Assembly: GCF_012273895.1 (NCBI RefSeq)
Contig: NC_052114.1
Location: 7,049,927-7,113,926 of the forward strand
From: Zerene cesonia
Taxonomy: Eukaryota > Arthropoda > Insecta > Lepidoptera > Pieridae
DNA: 64,000 nt
Reading direction: 5' to 3'
A program made the position numbers and the translations under genes. Below are positions 9,917-23,888 of this stretch, one piece after another. How positions within the stretch are numbered: the first letter of the stretch is position 1; each line of letters begins with the position of its first letter. Under the pieces are notes generated by a model. That model was not told where the DNA came from. It worked only from the letters and a program-made list of their open reading frames with translations, and did not search any database.

Positions 9917-11206
9917 TTAGCGGACTCGATGTAAAAGATGAACATGTTTATTTGGGACTGGTTGTAAATATGTTTTGTGATCACTCATTTTATTCTGAGA
10001 CGATAATTTTTGCAGTTTAAATTCATTAAGTTTAGCAGGCGTCTCATGGGGGCCTTGAACGAAGCGGTACGCTCGCGCAACGTTCAAATGAAGACGCGGC
10101 GTCTTAACCAACATATAAGGCTGAATATTGTCATTTTCCAATGCTGGAAGAGTCTTTATGTTCCTGTAAATAATATTAAAAACATTAAGTAGGTTATAAA
10201 TCGCACTACTATCATACATTTTGTTCTTTAAAGTAATTAGTGTCCATAATGGAAAAAATAGAGAATCAGTAGTAGCTTACCCGTTATCATTGCTATAAAC
10301 TCGATTGTTATGAGGTACATCGACATGTTTGATTTCCTGTGGCACGTTCACAGCTACAGGGAAATTATTTGAATTTTGAAACAGTGGTAACGGTGTGTGA
10401 CCTCTTTGTTCAGCTTCTGGCTTCTTATAATTAAGAAGATGTTCTGGATTACTGTTATCCTTAAAATTAAATAGTTTTCATACAAAAATGTACTGCCATA
10501 GCTAACAACTTTGTAATCATTGATAAAATTTAGAGAAAGTAAATTAACAACTGCCTACTATTTTATTTCCCTTTGTAAATATTATTTAAAAAATTGATTT
10601 AAGTAAAATCCCTACAGAATTATTATGAATAGAAATAAACAACAAAATAACTTACATTATAATTATTTTCACTGTAAATTCTTTCATCTTCTATGACTCT
10701 TGGTGATTTTAACTGGTAGTTGTATCCAGGCACGAAAGATAACACTTGCTGTGGTTTGTTATTTATCTTATCTTGAGAATCATAGGGCTCCAAATTACTT
10801 CGAACCTTTTCGTACTTATTGGTTACACCGTAATTGTCCTGTAACGAATGTACCGTGGGTGTATCTCTAGCTTCATCTTTGGGCTTCAAAACCAACGGTG
10901 CATATTGCATGTTATTGATGTTTCGCTTTGGAATCCCATGCGCGTGGACTGACTTGAATGCGTAAGATACAGGCACGTCATATCTGTTGAAACTTTGGTA
11001 TGAAATAGCTTCAATTGTTTCTGAGTTTACTGGAATTATTATCCATACACTGATTATCTGAAATATAATGTATAAATCATTAGTTAAAAAACAAACCTAA
11101 TTTTTTTATTAAAATCTGTATCCAAAACTAAGTCTTGCAATTTTTGTACGCAACGAGGTTGACGTATAGGCCGTAATAACACAAAATAACTTACTAATAG
11201 AAACAT
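9917..11206 (-). CDS. Orphan X, secreted protein of unknown family, 279 aa
   Basis: Four exons in reading order: 11206-11195 (Met-Phe-Leu-Leu), 11057-10656 (134 codons), 10459-10281 (179 nt, ends phase 2) and 10163-9917 with a TAA stop. All introns are GT-AG and the joined frame is open at 840 nt. The N-terminus is a signal peptide (MFLLIISVWIIIPVNS, then ETIEA). The mature part is hydrophilic, rich in Asn, Lys, Pro and His, with no Cys visible, no RR consensus and no Ala-Pro repeats. The last exon is basic and ends LLHRVR. I do not recognise a family. It shares with the neighbouring cuticular genes the 12-nt first exon and the TATA plus TCAGT promoter, so it may be co-expressed and secreted into cuticle, but that is inference. 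Exon boundaries were read by eye; an expressed transcript would settle them. Confidence 0.75.
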
Positions 11207-11229
11207 TTTCACCACACTTCACCGTCGGA

Positions 11230-11266
11230 ACTGATGTCCGGAAGTTGTTCTTGTCAGTTATATATA
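11230..11266 (-). promoter_or_regulatory. Orphan X promoter: TATA box and TCAGT initiator
   Basis: On the minus strand TATATATAA lies at 11266-11258 and TCAGT at 11234-11230, about 30 bp apart, with the ATG 24 bp further on. The spacing is that of an arthropod core promoter. Confidence 0.65.
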
Positions 11267-14179
<2,913 letters not shown>

Positions 14180-14263
14180 TGACCGGTCGGCCTTGTCAAT
14201 TCAGTACTCGACTTGCAAATAGTACCTATATATAAGCACATTTTTTCAATAATAAGTATCAGT
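14180..14263 (+). promoter_or_regulatory. CPR-6 promoter: nuclear-receptor-like element, TATA, initiator
   Basis: TGACCGGTCGGCCTTG at 14180-14195, TATATATAA at 14227-14235 and TCAGT at 14259-14263. The first element aligns with TGACCTGTCGACCTTG of the CPR-10 and CPR-11 promoters. Confidence 0.65.
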
Positions 14264-14286
14264 CGAATAAGTACAATACAACAAAT

Positions 14287-15270
14287 ATGTTCTCAAAAGT
14301 GAGTAAAAAATTCATAAATAGTGGGGAAAAACAGGGTGTTTTAAATGGGTATCATTTTGCAAGTGAATTATGATATACATACAATCAATGGACATATGTC
14401 TTATACTTTAAGTGGTCTGGTCATTAAGCATAAAGTGAAACTAAAAAATCTAATTTATTGTAGATCCTCGCAATTAGCGCCGTGTTGGCGGTGTCTTCGG
14501 CTGGTCTGCTGCCCTCAGCCCACTACTGCTAGCTGCCGCGGTCTCTTCCCAGAGCATCGTGCGCCATGAGCAGCCCCTTGCTGTAGCCGCACCCGTCGCC
14601 TACCACGCCGCTCCCGTCGCCTACCAAGCCGCCCCAGTCGCCTACGCCACCCCCGCCCGCTACTCTTCCGCCGCGGCTGTCTCCTCACAGAACATCATCA
14701 GACACCAGCCATCCATCGCTGTCGCCGCTCCCGTCGCCTCCGTAGCCTACTCCTCCCCCGCCCGCTACTACTCTGGCGCCGCTCTGTCTTCCCAAAACAT
14801 TGTCCGTCATGGCGTAGTTGCCCCCGTCCAATACGCAGCTCCCGCTCGTGTTGCCGTTGCCCACGCCGCTCCCGTCGTCCACGCCGCTCCTCTCGTCCAC
14901 GCCGCTCCCGCCCATGTCGCCGTTGAGGAATACGATGTAAGTTACACGAGACCATATAATTTGAGAATGGTTTGGCTACTTGGTTATGGGTAGGTGAGTT
15001 TTAATATTGTGAATATTTGTGCAGGCGCACCCCAGATACGACTTCGCATACTCCGTAGCCGACGGCCACACCGGCGACAACAAGTCCCAGCACGAGAGCC
15101 GCGACGGTGACGTCGTGCACGGCGAGTACTCGCTGCTCGAGGCTGACGGCTCAGTGCGCCGCGTGGAGTACACCGCTGACCCACACAACGGCTTCAACGC
15201 TGTGGTCTCCAACTCCGCTCCCGCCCACGCCGCTCCCGTCGCTCACGCTCCCATCATTGCTCATCACTAA
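14287..15270 (+). pseudogene. CPR-6, RR-2 cuticular gene with frameshift and stop in exon 2
   Basis: The exon structure is normal: 14287-14298 (Met-Phe-Ser-Lys), 14464-14936 and 15025-15270, with intact splice sites. Exon 2 starts correctly (ILAISAVLAVSSAGLLPSAHYC), then reads TAG at 14530-14532. Compared with CPR-7, the 'tactccccagctg' stretch is 'tactgctagctg' here: one base is missing and neighbouring bases are changed. Beyond the break the frame that matches the family is open to the normal end, with SSQNIIRH motifs, a VHAAPLVHAAP repeat like CPR-11, and a complete RR-2 domain (81 codons). The gene therefore looks recently disabled, or the assembly has a local error. The promoter is intact. 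As it stands the product would be a short signal-peptide fragment. Confidence 0.8.
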
Positions 15271-15954
15271 ATGAAATGAGTGGAAGTCTAGTCAATATTA
15301 AATTAAATAAATCTTAGCTCGATTAAATAAAATGGTTTTAATAAATAACATTACATTAAGTAATTAAGTTTTTTTTTACAATTTATTACACATAATTTAA
15401 AGAAGAAAAAATTCAACTCTATATCCAGAAGGACATATGTTTGGAGTTTGACATATTTGGTGTATGGGAATATTCATGTAGACAGACGTTTTACAATTTA
15501 ATCATTAAATAAAAATAGGATTGTTTAATTGATTCGCTAAACAGTGGAGTTTAAAATAAAGATCTTGTAAGACGATCTGGCATATTAAAGGCAATATTTT
15601 TTAATAAATGAAGGAAGCTGTAATGTCATCAATCATGAGCTTGTCGATGTTACTGTGTGCAATTTAATTATAAAATAAAAAATAATTCCGACGAATTAGG
15701 CATCTCTTCGTTTTCGGAGTTAGTTATTAATAACTATGTGGGATGCGTTTTCTGTTATGCAACTGAGGTTAATTATTATATTTCTTCATTTTGGGATATA
15801 GTTTGAAAACATGCCTTTAGCGTAGACGCGTTGAGGTTCTATTTTATAAGGTCATTGAATAGTAAAAATAAATAAAAAATCCTACGTCCTAATAATATAT
15901 TATTATGATTGTTCTTCTACTTTCTACCTTGGTTGGCTGAACGAGATCAATAAG

Positions 15955-16250
15955 CAATAAGCCATCCTGTAAATTGAACTCCTCTTTTGTAAATTGTCTA
16001 TGTCTATGTACAATTTTCATATAGAGTTGAATAAGTTAGTATAATAACACAAAACCACGTCGTTGCAGAGAGTAAGAAAACCATTTATATATAACCAAAA
16101 ACATATATATTGTCATATCATGCAGTATTTTATATTAATTTTTAATGTTAGTAGAGTATTTTACACACACACACTAATTCTAAAATGAGAACAATTACAT
16201 AATAATGTAAATAAGCATTAAACGTAATAAAACATTAAAACGATACCTAT
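15955..16250 (+). repeat. Local direct duplication, copy A
   Basis: Runs from 'aattgaactcctctttt' through 'ccacgtcgttgcagagagtaag' in two parts to 'ctaaaatgagaacaatt'. The same order of blocks recurs at 16690-17152, about 740 bp downstream, with scattered substitutions. Confidence 0.75.
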
Positions 16251-16689
16251 TTAGATGAACATGAATGTGCGAAGAACATCTTCTATCCATCTATGCTGGT
16301 CAAATGTACGAATGTTCCCGCTGATTTATGGATATAAAACATTTTCAAATGTTGTCTTATACTTGTGAGTTCACGTATTCATCAGAATTTGAGTGACCCG
16401 CAGTTTCAACTGTTCATTGTAAAATTATATTAAAGTAATTTCGTCTCACCGTACTGTCAAAATGAAAATGTCAAACCCTTTTTTGGTGTTTAGTACTCAA
16501 AGGGCAATATGGGGAATTGCTATTTAAACTTTTTCTCACGTGGCAAAATAATTGGACATCGCCTTTATAAAGTAAAGTTGAATCTATATATCTATATGCA
16601 TATCTAGTTCGGTAATTGTTTTTATTCTTATTCTGGGACCCTCAAGGGAGAGCAGGTTCGGATTCGAAAACGAGTAATAAATATTTGTG

Positions 16690-17046
16690 ATCACCCTATA
16701 AATTGAACTCCTCTTTTCTAAATTGTTCTAAGTACAATGTTCGTGAAGAGTTGAATAAGATATTGTAATAATACAAAACCACGTCGGTGCAGAGAGTAAG
16801 AAAACCATTTATATATAACCAAAAAGATGTATTTATTTATTTATTTATTTAGGTTTATCAGCTGTTGTTACATAAATATTTTCTCTCAATACAAAAAAAC
16901 AATTTTAGTAATACACATTATATGCACAACAATTAGAGATAAACACAACATTCAACAAAAACAAACAAGTATAATTAAGATGTAAGATGTATAAATATAT
17001 TATGTCATATCATGCAGTATTTTTTATTAATTTTTATTAGAGTATA

Positions 17047-17081
<35 letters not shown>

Positions 17082-17152
17082 TCTAAAATGAGAACAATTC
17101 CACAACAATGTAAATAAGCATATACTTAACGTAATAAAACAATATCTTTAAA
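16690..17152 (+). repeat. Local direct duplication, copy B with insertion
   Basis: Same blocks as copy A, but interrupted at about 16827-17000 by extra sequence. The insertion starts with an ATTT tandem run, is followed by 'aggtttatcagctgttg', and has no counterpart in copy A. It also carries a (CA)15 tract at 17051-17080 where copy A has a short one. Confidence 0.7.
17051..17080. repeat. (CA)15 microsatellite
   Basis: Uninterrupted CA dinucleotide run within duplication copy B. Confidence 0.95.
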
Positions 17153-17163
17153 CGAGCAATTCT

Positions 17164-17165
<2 letters not shown>

Positions 17166-17197
<32 letters not shown>
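17166..17197. repeat. (TA)n microsatellite
   Basis: About 16 TA units, directly upstream of a remnant that includes 'aattggaatcacggaatcgg'. Confidence 0.9.
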
Positions 17198-17200
<3 letters not shown>

Positions 17201-17984
17201 GGAATCACGGAATCGGCTCCAACGATTTTCATGAAATTTAGTATATAGGGGGTTTCGGGGGCGATAAATCGATCTAGCTAGGAATAATAAATATTTATGA
17301 GTAATAAATATTTGTGATATAGAAATTTGATCCATTATAATAATAATACTGCGCATTCCTGCTTGCTTTTGGGATATTGCATTTTTTGCACCTAATCTAT
17401 GTAAGAACTTTTACTCTTTTAGTATTACATAGCCAAGGAAGTTCAGTTTCCATATAGTATTAACTGATGGTACTGTTATGTCTATGAAATATATTTTATT
17501 TATATGTATTTTGTCTGGTCTGTTATATAATATTGTTTGATCTGTTTGAATAGGATTCTATTAAATTCAGAGATTTTCTTATCATCTGATGTACATTGTA
17601 CACTGCAGAAACTTTGATGCGATGTTTTTTCTTGCTAGCACCGAAAAATACACCTATTAGACAAGTCTAAAGACTAGATGGAACAACCAGTTTTTCGCAT
17701 CCCGCGATTTGTTGCGATGTATCGTCTTCCCATAAAGGTATTTGGCATTTACCTTTTAATATTTTTTTTATGTACGTACCTTTTAAGGTGTCTTGAAATA
17801 AACTAATTTATAATAATAATAATAGTGTATAAAGATTAAGATTTGAACTTCGTTTGTATGTAATTCTGTGAAATAAATGCAATTTACATAAGTAAAAATA
17901 CACAGTTAAATAGCACAGAGTAAGAAAATTATTAAGTCCTGGCGTTTGTAATGAAGGTGATATGATAAATTTATGAAACTATTG

Positions 17985-18184
17985 TTTGACGCTCGTCCCG
18001 GCTCCGCCCGGATATCAAGATTTATTCCAAGGCAGCATTTAATGGTGAAAAAAGTATCCTATCACCAAAGTCAGCTCATACCTGTCTGTATACCAAATTT
18101 CATCAAAATCTGTCGAGTGGTTACAGTGTGATTGAGATACCAACGTCCAAACAAACAAACTTTCACATTTATAACATTAGTGTG
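17985..18184 (+). repeat. Retroelement remnant
   Basis: Begins 'cgtcccggctccgcccg', contains 'tttcatcaaaatctgtcgag', and ends 'aaactttcacatttataaca'. It is the same family, same orientation, as the remnants at 6591 and 39424. Confidence 0.55.
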
Positions 18185-18646
18185 ATTTCATACGTTAAAA
18201 ACTAGTATAAAGCAAACGATTACACTTAAACAGTAATATTCTATGAAGTTGAAACTTTTTATAGAAAAAGCATATTTATCAAAAAAAGAGATTGGTGAGA
18301 TATTAACTATTAGATGCTTTAAAGTTCTCATTTAAATTTTTCGAACATTTTCAAATAACAATACCAATTAAAAAACGCTCATTAACTTCAATTCAGAAAT
18401 ATAAATTAACATAATCAACGATATTTGAATTAAGGTCTAATTATACATATGCTTTCATCAATCTTGATTCCATAGCTTTATAAGAACCTACGATTATTAT
18501 TACCTCCCAAAAATCATAGAAGAATTTTGAGAAGTTGGGTTTACGAAGATTTTATATACCGAAAGAGAAATATTTTCAGCGCGGTACTTGATAAGAGAGA
18601 AAGTATGTGTTATAAATACAGATACTTACTTTTTATTTAGCAAACC

Positions 18647-18720
18647 TAACCTGTAAACCTTGAACCGAACTTGAATTTATTTGGTATATAAGCGAAAGTT
18701 TTTGCAAATAAAGTATCAGT
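18647..18720 (+). promoter_or_regulatory. CPR-7 promoter: CCTTG element, TATA, initiator
   Basis: TAACCTGTAAACCTTG at 18647-18662, TATATAA at 18685-18691 and TCAGT at 18716-18720. The centre of the first element (AA instead of CG) departs from CPR-8, but both half-sites align. Confidence 0.65.
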
Positions 18721-18743
18721 CAAAACTGTTAATCACAACGAAC

Positions 18744-20404
18744 ATGTATTCCAAAGTAAGCTTACGGTGTTTTAATTTATATTAATTATAAATATTTAAA
18801 TTTCCTTTAACTTAAGCAATATTAAATATAAATTGTTTTGTTATGTGCAACGCAAATTTAAATATATTTCTATTTTTAGATCATCGCATTAAGCGCCGTG
18901 TTGGCGGTGTCTTCGGCTGGTCTGCTGCCCGCAGCCCACTACTCCCCAGCTGCCGCGGTCTCCTCCCAGAGCATCGTGCGCCACGAGCAGCCCCTTGCTG
19001 TAGCCGCACCCGTCGCCTACCACGCCGCTCCCGTCGCCTACNNNNNNNNNNNNNNNNNNNNNNNNNNNNNNNNNNNNNNNNNNNNNNNNNNNNNNNNNNN
19101 NNNNNNNNNNNNNNNNNNNNNNNNNNNNNNNNNNNNNNNNNNNNNNNNNNNNNNNNNNNNNNNNNNNNNNNNNNNNNNNNNNNNNNNNNNNNNNNNNNNN
19201 NNNNNNNNNNNNNNNNNNNNNNNNNNNNNNNNNNNNNNNNNNNNNNNNNNNNNNNNNNNNNNNNNNNNNNNNNNNNNNNNNNNNNNNNNNNNNNNNNNNN
19301 NNNNNNNNNNNNNNNNNNNNNNNNNNNNNNNNNNNNNNNNNNNNNNNNNNNNNNNNNNNNNNNNNNNNNNNNNNNNNNNNNNNNNNNNNNNNNNNNNNNN
19401 NNNNNNNNNNNNNNNNNNNNNNNNNNNNNNNNNNNNNNNNNNNNNNNNNNNNNNNNNNNNNNNNNNNNNNNNNNNNNNNNNNNNNNNNNNNNNNNNNNNN
19501 NNNNNNNNNNNNNNNNNNNNNNNNNNNNNNNNNNNNNNNNNNNNNNNNNNNNNNNNNNNNNNNNNNNNNNNNNNNNNNNNNNNNNNNNNNNNNNNNNNNN
19601 NNNNNNNNNNNNNNNNNNNNNNNNNNNNNNNNNNNNNNNNNNNNNNNNNNNNNNNNNNNNNNNNNNNNNNNNNNNNNNNNNNNNNNNNNNNNNNNNNNNN
19701 NNNNNNNNNNNNNNNNNNNNNNNNNNNNNNNNNNNNNNNNNNNNNNNNNNNNNNNNNNNNNNNNNNNNNNNNNNNNNNNNNNNNNNNNNNNNNNNNNNNN
19801 NNNNNNNNNNNNNNNNNNNNNNNNNNNNNNNNNNNNNNNNNNNNNNNNNNNNNNNNNNNNNNNNNNNNNNNNNNNNNNNNNNNNNNNNNNNNNNNNNNNN
19901 NNNNNNNNNNNNNNNNNNNNNNNNNNNNNNNNNNNNNNNNNNNNNNNNNNNNNNNNNNNNNNNNNNNNNNNNNNNNNNNNNNNNNNNNNNNNNNNNNNNN
20001 NNNNNNNNNNNNNNNNNNNNNNNNNNNNNNNNNNNNNNNNNCCGCCCATGTCGCCGTTGAGGAATACGATGTAAGTTACACGAGAGCATATAATTTGACA
20101 ATAGTTCACCTACTTGGTTATGGATAGATAAGTGATAATATTGTGAATGTTTGTACAGGCGCACCCCAGATACGACTTCGCGTACTCCGTAGCCGACGGC
20201 CACACCGGCGACAACAAGTCCCAGCACGAGAGCCGCGACGGTGACGTCGTGCACGGCGAGTACTCGCTGCTCGAGGCTGACGGCTCAGTGCGCCGCGTGG
20301 AGTACACCGCTGACCCACACAACGGCTTCAACGCTGTGGTCTCCAACTCCGCTCCCGCCCACGCCGCTCCCGTCGCTCACGCTCCCATCGTCGCTCATCA
20401 TTAA
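18744..20404 (+). CDS. CPR-7, RR-2 cuticular protein, complete ends, gap in exon 2
   Basis: Exon 1 18744-18755 (Met-Tyr-Ser-Lys); exon 2 18880-20070, of which 19042-20041 is N; exon 3 20159-20404. Visible exon 2 encodes the signal peptide IIALSAVLAVSSA, then GLLPAAHYSPAAAVSSQSIVRH and Ala-Pro repeats. The far side of the gap resumes at AHVAVEEYD. In intact relatives the equivalent stretch is about 265-285 nt, so the 1000 N overstate the gap. Exon 3 is a full RR-2 domain (RYDFAYSVAD, TGDNKSQHESRDGDVV, EADGSVRRVEYTAD, GFNAVV) with an Ala/His tail. Intron 2 and the 3'-UTR (AATAAA at 20419-20424) are almost the same as those of CPR-11 on the other strand, though the promoter and start exon differ. 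Confidence 0.88.
19042..20041. other. Assembly gap, exactly 1000 N, inside CPR-7 exon 2
   Basis: Both edges are in exon 2 of one gene. The Ala-Pro repeat region probably collapsed during assembly. Confidence 0.95.
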
Positions 20405-21423
20405 AATAAGCTTTAGGAAATAAATCTTATTTATTGAAGCAATACTATTCTGTAACTTATGTTTAGAACAATAAAGAAAAAACTGTGTTATAATAATTGT
20501 ATTTTTTTCCCTTATATTTTATATGTTTACATTTCTGATTATTCTACTTAAACGGTCTAGGCTTTCCAGTAAATTTAATAGCTTAACATTGGCCAAAAGT
20601 ATAATAACTAATACTTTAGATTCCTATTCAAATGATAAGTGCTATCGCATTTGATGTGGAAGTATGATTTGTGATAAACAAATTAATTTCTATAATACAT
20701 TTACATCGAATGAAGCAAAAATTATAATGTTGTCCATGAAAATATGCAGGGTGTCACAGATTTTGTTGTTGTTTCCGAATAACACAAAATGCAAATTTTA
20801 TGTACGTTTATCGCAGAAAAGTAATAAAGAAGAAGGAGGAGGATTACTATTCTAACAGAAATATGCTAACTGTACGTTGTCTATAAAGTTAATTCGAATA
20901 TTATGCTCTCGCTGACTTTAGATCGTAGATGTATGATGTATCTACTTACCATTTAGGCACTGCACTGCCTATCTCAGTTACCCGTTGCGACACTTCTAGG
21001 TTGGACTTTATACACATTTATCAGGCAAAATACATAAGAGTGTACACACTCATATATATGTATAAACCTTCATGGAGAAATAATCTACGTATAAAAATCC
21101 GTTAAATGGTTTGTTTAATACTATGTAGTGGAGTTCAAAGGAACGTAAACAAAACCTCATACCATCTCCGACGCTACGGCGACCAACGATCTCCATTTTT
21201 TTCCTTTTTATAACTCCTACTTACTATTTAGATTAATTATGCTTTCATAGAAACAATGCAATATGCTGGTTGCGTGATCTTAAGGATGTATACAGTTCAA
21301 AATAAAAATCAAATGAACATTTTTACGACGTTTTGTTGTTAGATTTTTTTGTGTAATCGGAGTATTCAATACTAAAAGTTTCATTGAGGTGTTCACGTGT
21401 ATATTATTATTTTTTATACCGGA

Positions 21424-21665
21424 GCAGGCAACTAAGCTGGTGGATCGCCTGATGGTAAGCGAGCACCACTGCCCACGAACATGCACAGAGACATTGCCAC
21501 GGCGAATGCGCTGCTGGTGGTCTAGGAAAAGTAAGGAAGTGCAAACGGACCTCCGGCTTCCCCACTCACCATTCGAAATACAGCAGCATGCAACTATTTC
21601 ACGCTGGTCTACTGAGGCGGTGTGGTTCTACGGTGCGAGCTGGCCCAATTCTTTGCAAAGCGTGT
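21424..21665 (-). mobile_element. Fragment of poly(A) retroelement, inverted
   Basis: Matches, on the minus strand, the 46690-47023 element: 'tggatcgcctgatggtaagcg' at one end and 'gagctggcccaattc' at the other. It lacks the poly(A) tail. Confidence 0.6.
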
Positions 21666-21907
21666 AATATTATGAAAGTGCGTATGAATTTAAAGTGTAA
21701 GTGGTGAACTGGTATACCAAAAGCCCATCTTAAGAAACATAGTCCTCGTGGGGTCCGTTCCGCATATTGTGAGCGCTACAAGGCTGCTGCATTATTTTAT
21801 TGTTACGATTGATCTCATCACTTCCTGATAAACGTCGAAGTTGTATCTTTTATGAAGAGAAATAGGAGACAATTGCAGACCCCCCGTATATTATCATTTT
21901 ATAATAA

Positions 21908-22112
21908 ACTAGCAAATCCGGCGAACTCCGTTTCGCCACCAGATGGCTTCGTTTCTCCCGCTTTTCTGTTGAAATTTATCCTGATTTTTTTTGCTATAAA
22001 CCTCACGGAGCCTGAAACCTTCACAACGAATGCAAAACCGTGGAAATCGACTCGTGCGTTCCGGAGTTATAGCGTCAGGAAGGAAAACCCGACTTATTTT
22101 TATATAGTAGAT
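21908..22112 (+). repeat. Retroelement remnant with 'cggcgaactccgtttcgcc' head
   Basis: Starts 'actagcaaatccggcgaac' and includes 'aaccttcacaacgaatgc' and 'ttccggagttatagcgtcag'. It is a dispersed, non-coding remnant; an 88-codon open frame inside it has no gene-like features. Confidence 0.45.
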
Positions 22113-22334
22113 CTGTAAAAGTGGCAATTTTTTATATTTAAATTGTTGTAATATAAATAGCAACGGATGTTATTCGATTGGTACCTAACCTAAAAACATG
22201 ATTTAAAGAAAATATTTTTCTGACTATCTCTCCGTTTCTTTAAGCACTAAGCAAAATCAACCAATTCGATTCTGATGAAAATTGCTAGAATTATATTTCA
22301 ATAGCGTAGGTGCCACACTAGGTACTACTTCTGA

Positions 22335-22415
22335 AAATGTTTATGGGCGGTGGTGATCGCTTATCATCAGGAGAGCCACCACCGGAGAGCTCAGTTGCCC
22401 CTTATGACATAAAAA
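22335..22415 (+). mobile_element. 3' end of poly(A) retroelement
   Basis: 'gggcggtggtgatcgcttatc' through 'gacataaaaaaa' matches the terminal 90 bp of the element at 46690-47023, with a short A tail. Confidence 0.6.
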
Positions 22416-22867
22416 AATCAACTAGCATAGATTTTATCGGAGCATAATACCATTGTCAACAAAAAAAAACTACAAAACGCGGACAAGACCGTATCAATAT
22501 GTATCGCTTATCTTTACATTAAAGTCTTCTTTAAATGGAATTATAACATAAGTGCAAATAAGCTTAACAAGAACTGATAGGTGCAATGGCTGTTTTATTG
22601 ATGAACGATGAACTGCAGTTTTTTATTGATGATACTAAATAGAAGCTAGTATGACAGTCCATGTTAAAATATAGATTTCGCACTACGTATGTATAAAAAT
22701 TTATATTTGATTTATTTTATATATTTTTCAGTATCTTATAAGGCATATAAACTTAAGATTGTATTAGTATCGAATCGGAATTATAAAATTAATGGGTTAC
22801 GTAATAAAATCTGTAACTCATAATATGGAGAAAGTGTTCGAACCACCGAAGCTTAAACTGCAAAAGA

Positions 22868-22940
22868 TAACCTGTCGACCTTCAATAAGTGCAAACTGAT
22901 TTAGTATATAAAAGATTTTTTTTGGAACAACAATATCAGT
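22868..22940 (+). promoter_or_regulatory. CPR-8 promoter: composite element, TATA, initiator
   Basis: TAACCTGTCGACCTTC at 22868-22883, TATATAAAA at 22905-22913 and TCAGT at 22936-22940. The last base of the half-site (C instead of G) weakens the CCTTG core. Confidence 0.65.
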
Positions 22941-22963
22941 CAAAAGCTTAAATCACAACAAAA

Positions 22964-23888
22964 ATGTTCTCCAAAGTAAGTAAACCTTTTCTTACCCCAA
23001 AATTCTTCATTTTAGTTTCACTGTTACTGTAAAATCTGTTATAATGTTTATTTGTGAAGAGATTATAATTGTTAAAAATACATAAATTGATTTTGCAGAT
23101 TCTTGCTTTAAGTGCCGTACTAGCGGTGTCTTCGGCTGGTCTGCTACCCGCAGCCCACTACTCCCCCGCTGCCGCGGTTTCCTCACAGAGCATCGTGCGC
23201 CACGAGCAGCCCCTTGCTGTAGCCGCACCCGTTGCCTACCACGCCTCTCCCGTCGCCTACCAAGCCGCCCCAGTCGCCTACGCCACCCCCGCCCGCTACT
23301 CTTCCGCTGCGTCTGTCTCCTCACAGAACATCATCAGACACCAGCCATCCATCGCTGTCGCCGCTCCCGTCGCCTCCGTAGCCTACTCCTCCCCTGCCCG
23401 CTACTACTCTGGCGCCGCCCTCTCTTCCCAAAACATTGTCCGTCACGGCGTAGTTGCCCCCGTCCAATACGCAGCTCCCGCTCGCGTTGCCGTTGCCCAC
23501 GCCGCTCCCGTCGTCCACGCCGCTCCCGCTCATGTCGCCGTTGAGGAATACGATGTAAGTTACACAAGAGTATATATTTTGACAATAGTATACCTATTTG
23601 GTTATGTGTAGATGAGTTCTAATATTGTGAATGTTTGTTCAGGCGCACCCCAGATACGACTTCGCGTACTCCGTAGCCGACGGCCACACCGGCGACAACA
23701 AGTCCCAGCACGAGAGCCGCGACGGTGACGTCGTGCACGGCGAGTACTCGCTGCTCGAGGCTGACGGCTCAGTGCGCCGCGTGGAGTACACCGCTGACCC
23801 ACACAACGGCTTCAACGCAGTGGTCTCCAACTCCGCTCCCGCCCACGCCGCTCCCGTCGCTCATGCTCCCATCATCGCTCATCACTAA
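22964..23888 (+). CDS. CPR-8, RR-2 cuticular protein, complete, 237 aa
   Basis: The best complete example of the Ala-Pro-rich class. Exons 22964-22975, 23099-23554 and 23643-23888; phase-0 GT-AG introns. Residues 1-17 (MFSKILALSAVLAVSSA) form the signal peptide. Residues 18-156 are low complexity and hold three copies of an SSQ-Ser/Asn-Ile-Val/Ile-Arg-His motif separated by repeats such as AYQAAPVAYATPARYSS. They end in HVAVEEYD at the exon junction. The RR-2 domain spans about 157-217, followed by AHAAPVAHAP and a terminal His-His. Two AATAAA signals follow the stop (23892-23897 and 23904-23909). The family role is chitin binding by the RR domain, with Tyr and His available for cross-linking during sclerotisation. 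Confidence 0.93.

Larger units (their letters stand above)
15271..18646. other. Intergenic, CPR-6 to CPR-7
   Basis: AATAAA at 15306-15311 is a likely polyadenylation signal for CPR-6. The rest contains a local direct duplication (15955-16250 and 16690-17152), (CA)n and (TA)n microsatellites, and retroelement remnants near 17215-17280 and 17985-18184. No gene is recognised. Confidence 0.5.
20405..22867. other. Intergenic, CPR-7 to CPR-8
   Basis: Contains an inverted poly(A)-element fragment at 21424-21665, a retroelement remnant at 21908-22112 and a second, plus-strand poly(A)-element end at 22335-22415. No gene is recognised. Confidence 0.5.

Noticed and set aside
21852..22118. 88-codon open frame
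   Set aside because: Overlaps a dispersed retroelement remnant and shows no gene features.
23099..23554. Repeated Ala-Pro coding units as a CRISPR-like or satellite array
   Set aside because: The repeats keep codon frame, vary at third positions and lie within a spliced coding exon, so they are protein repeats.
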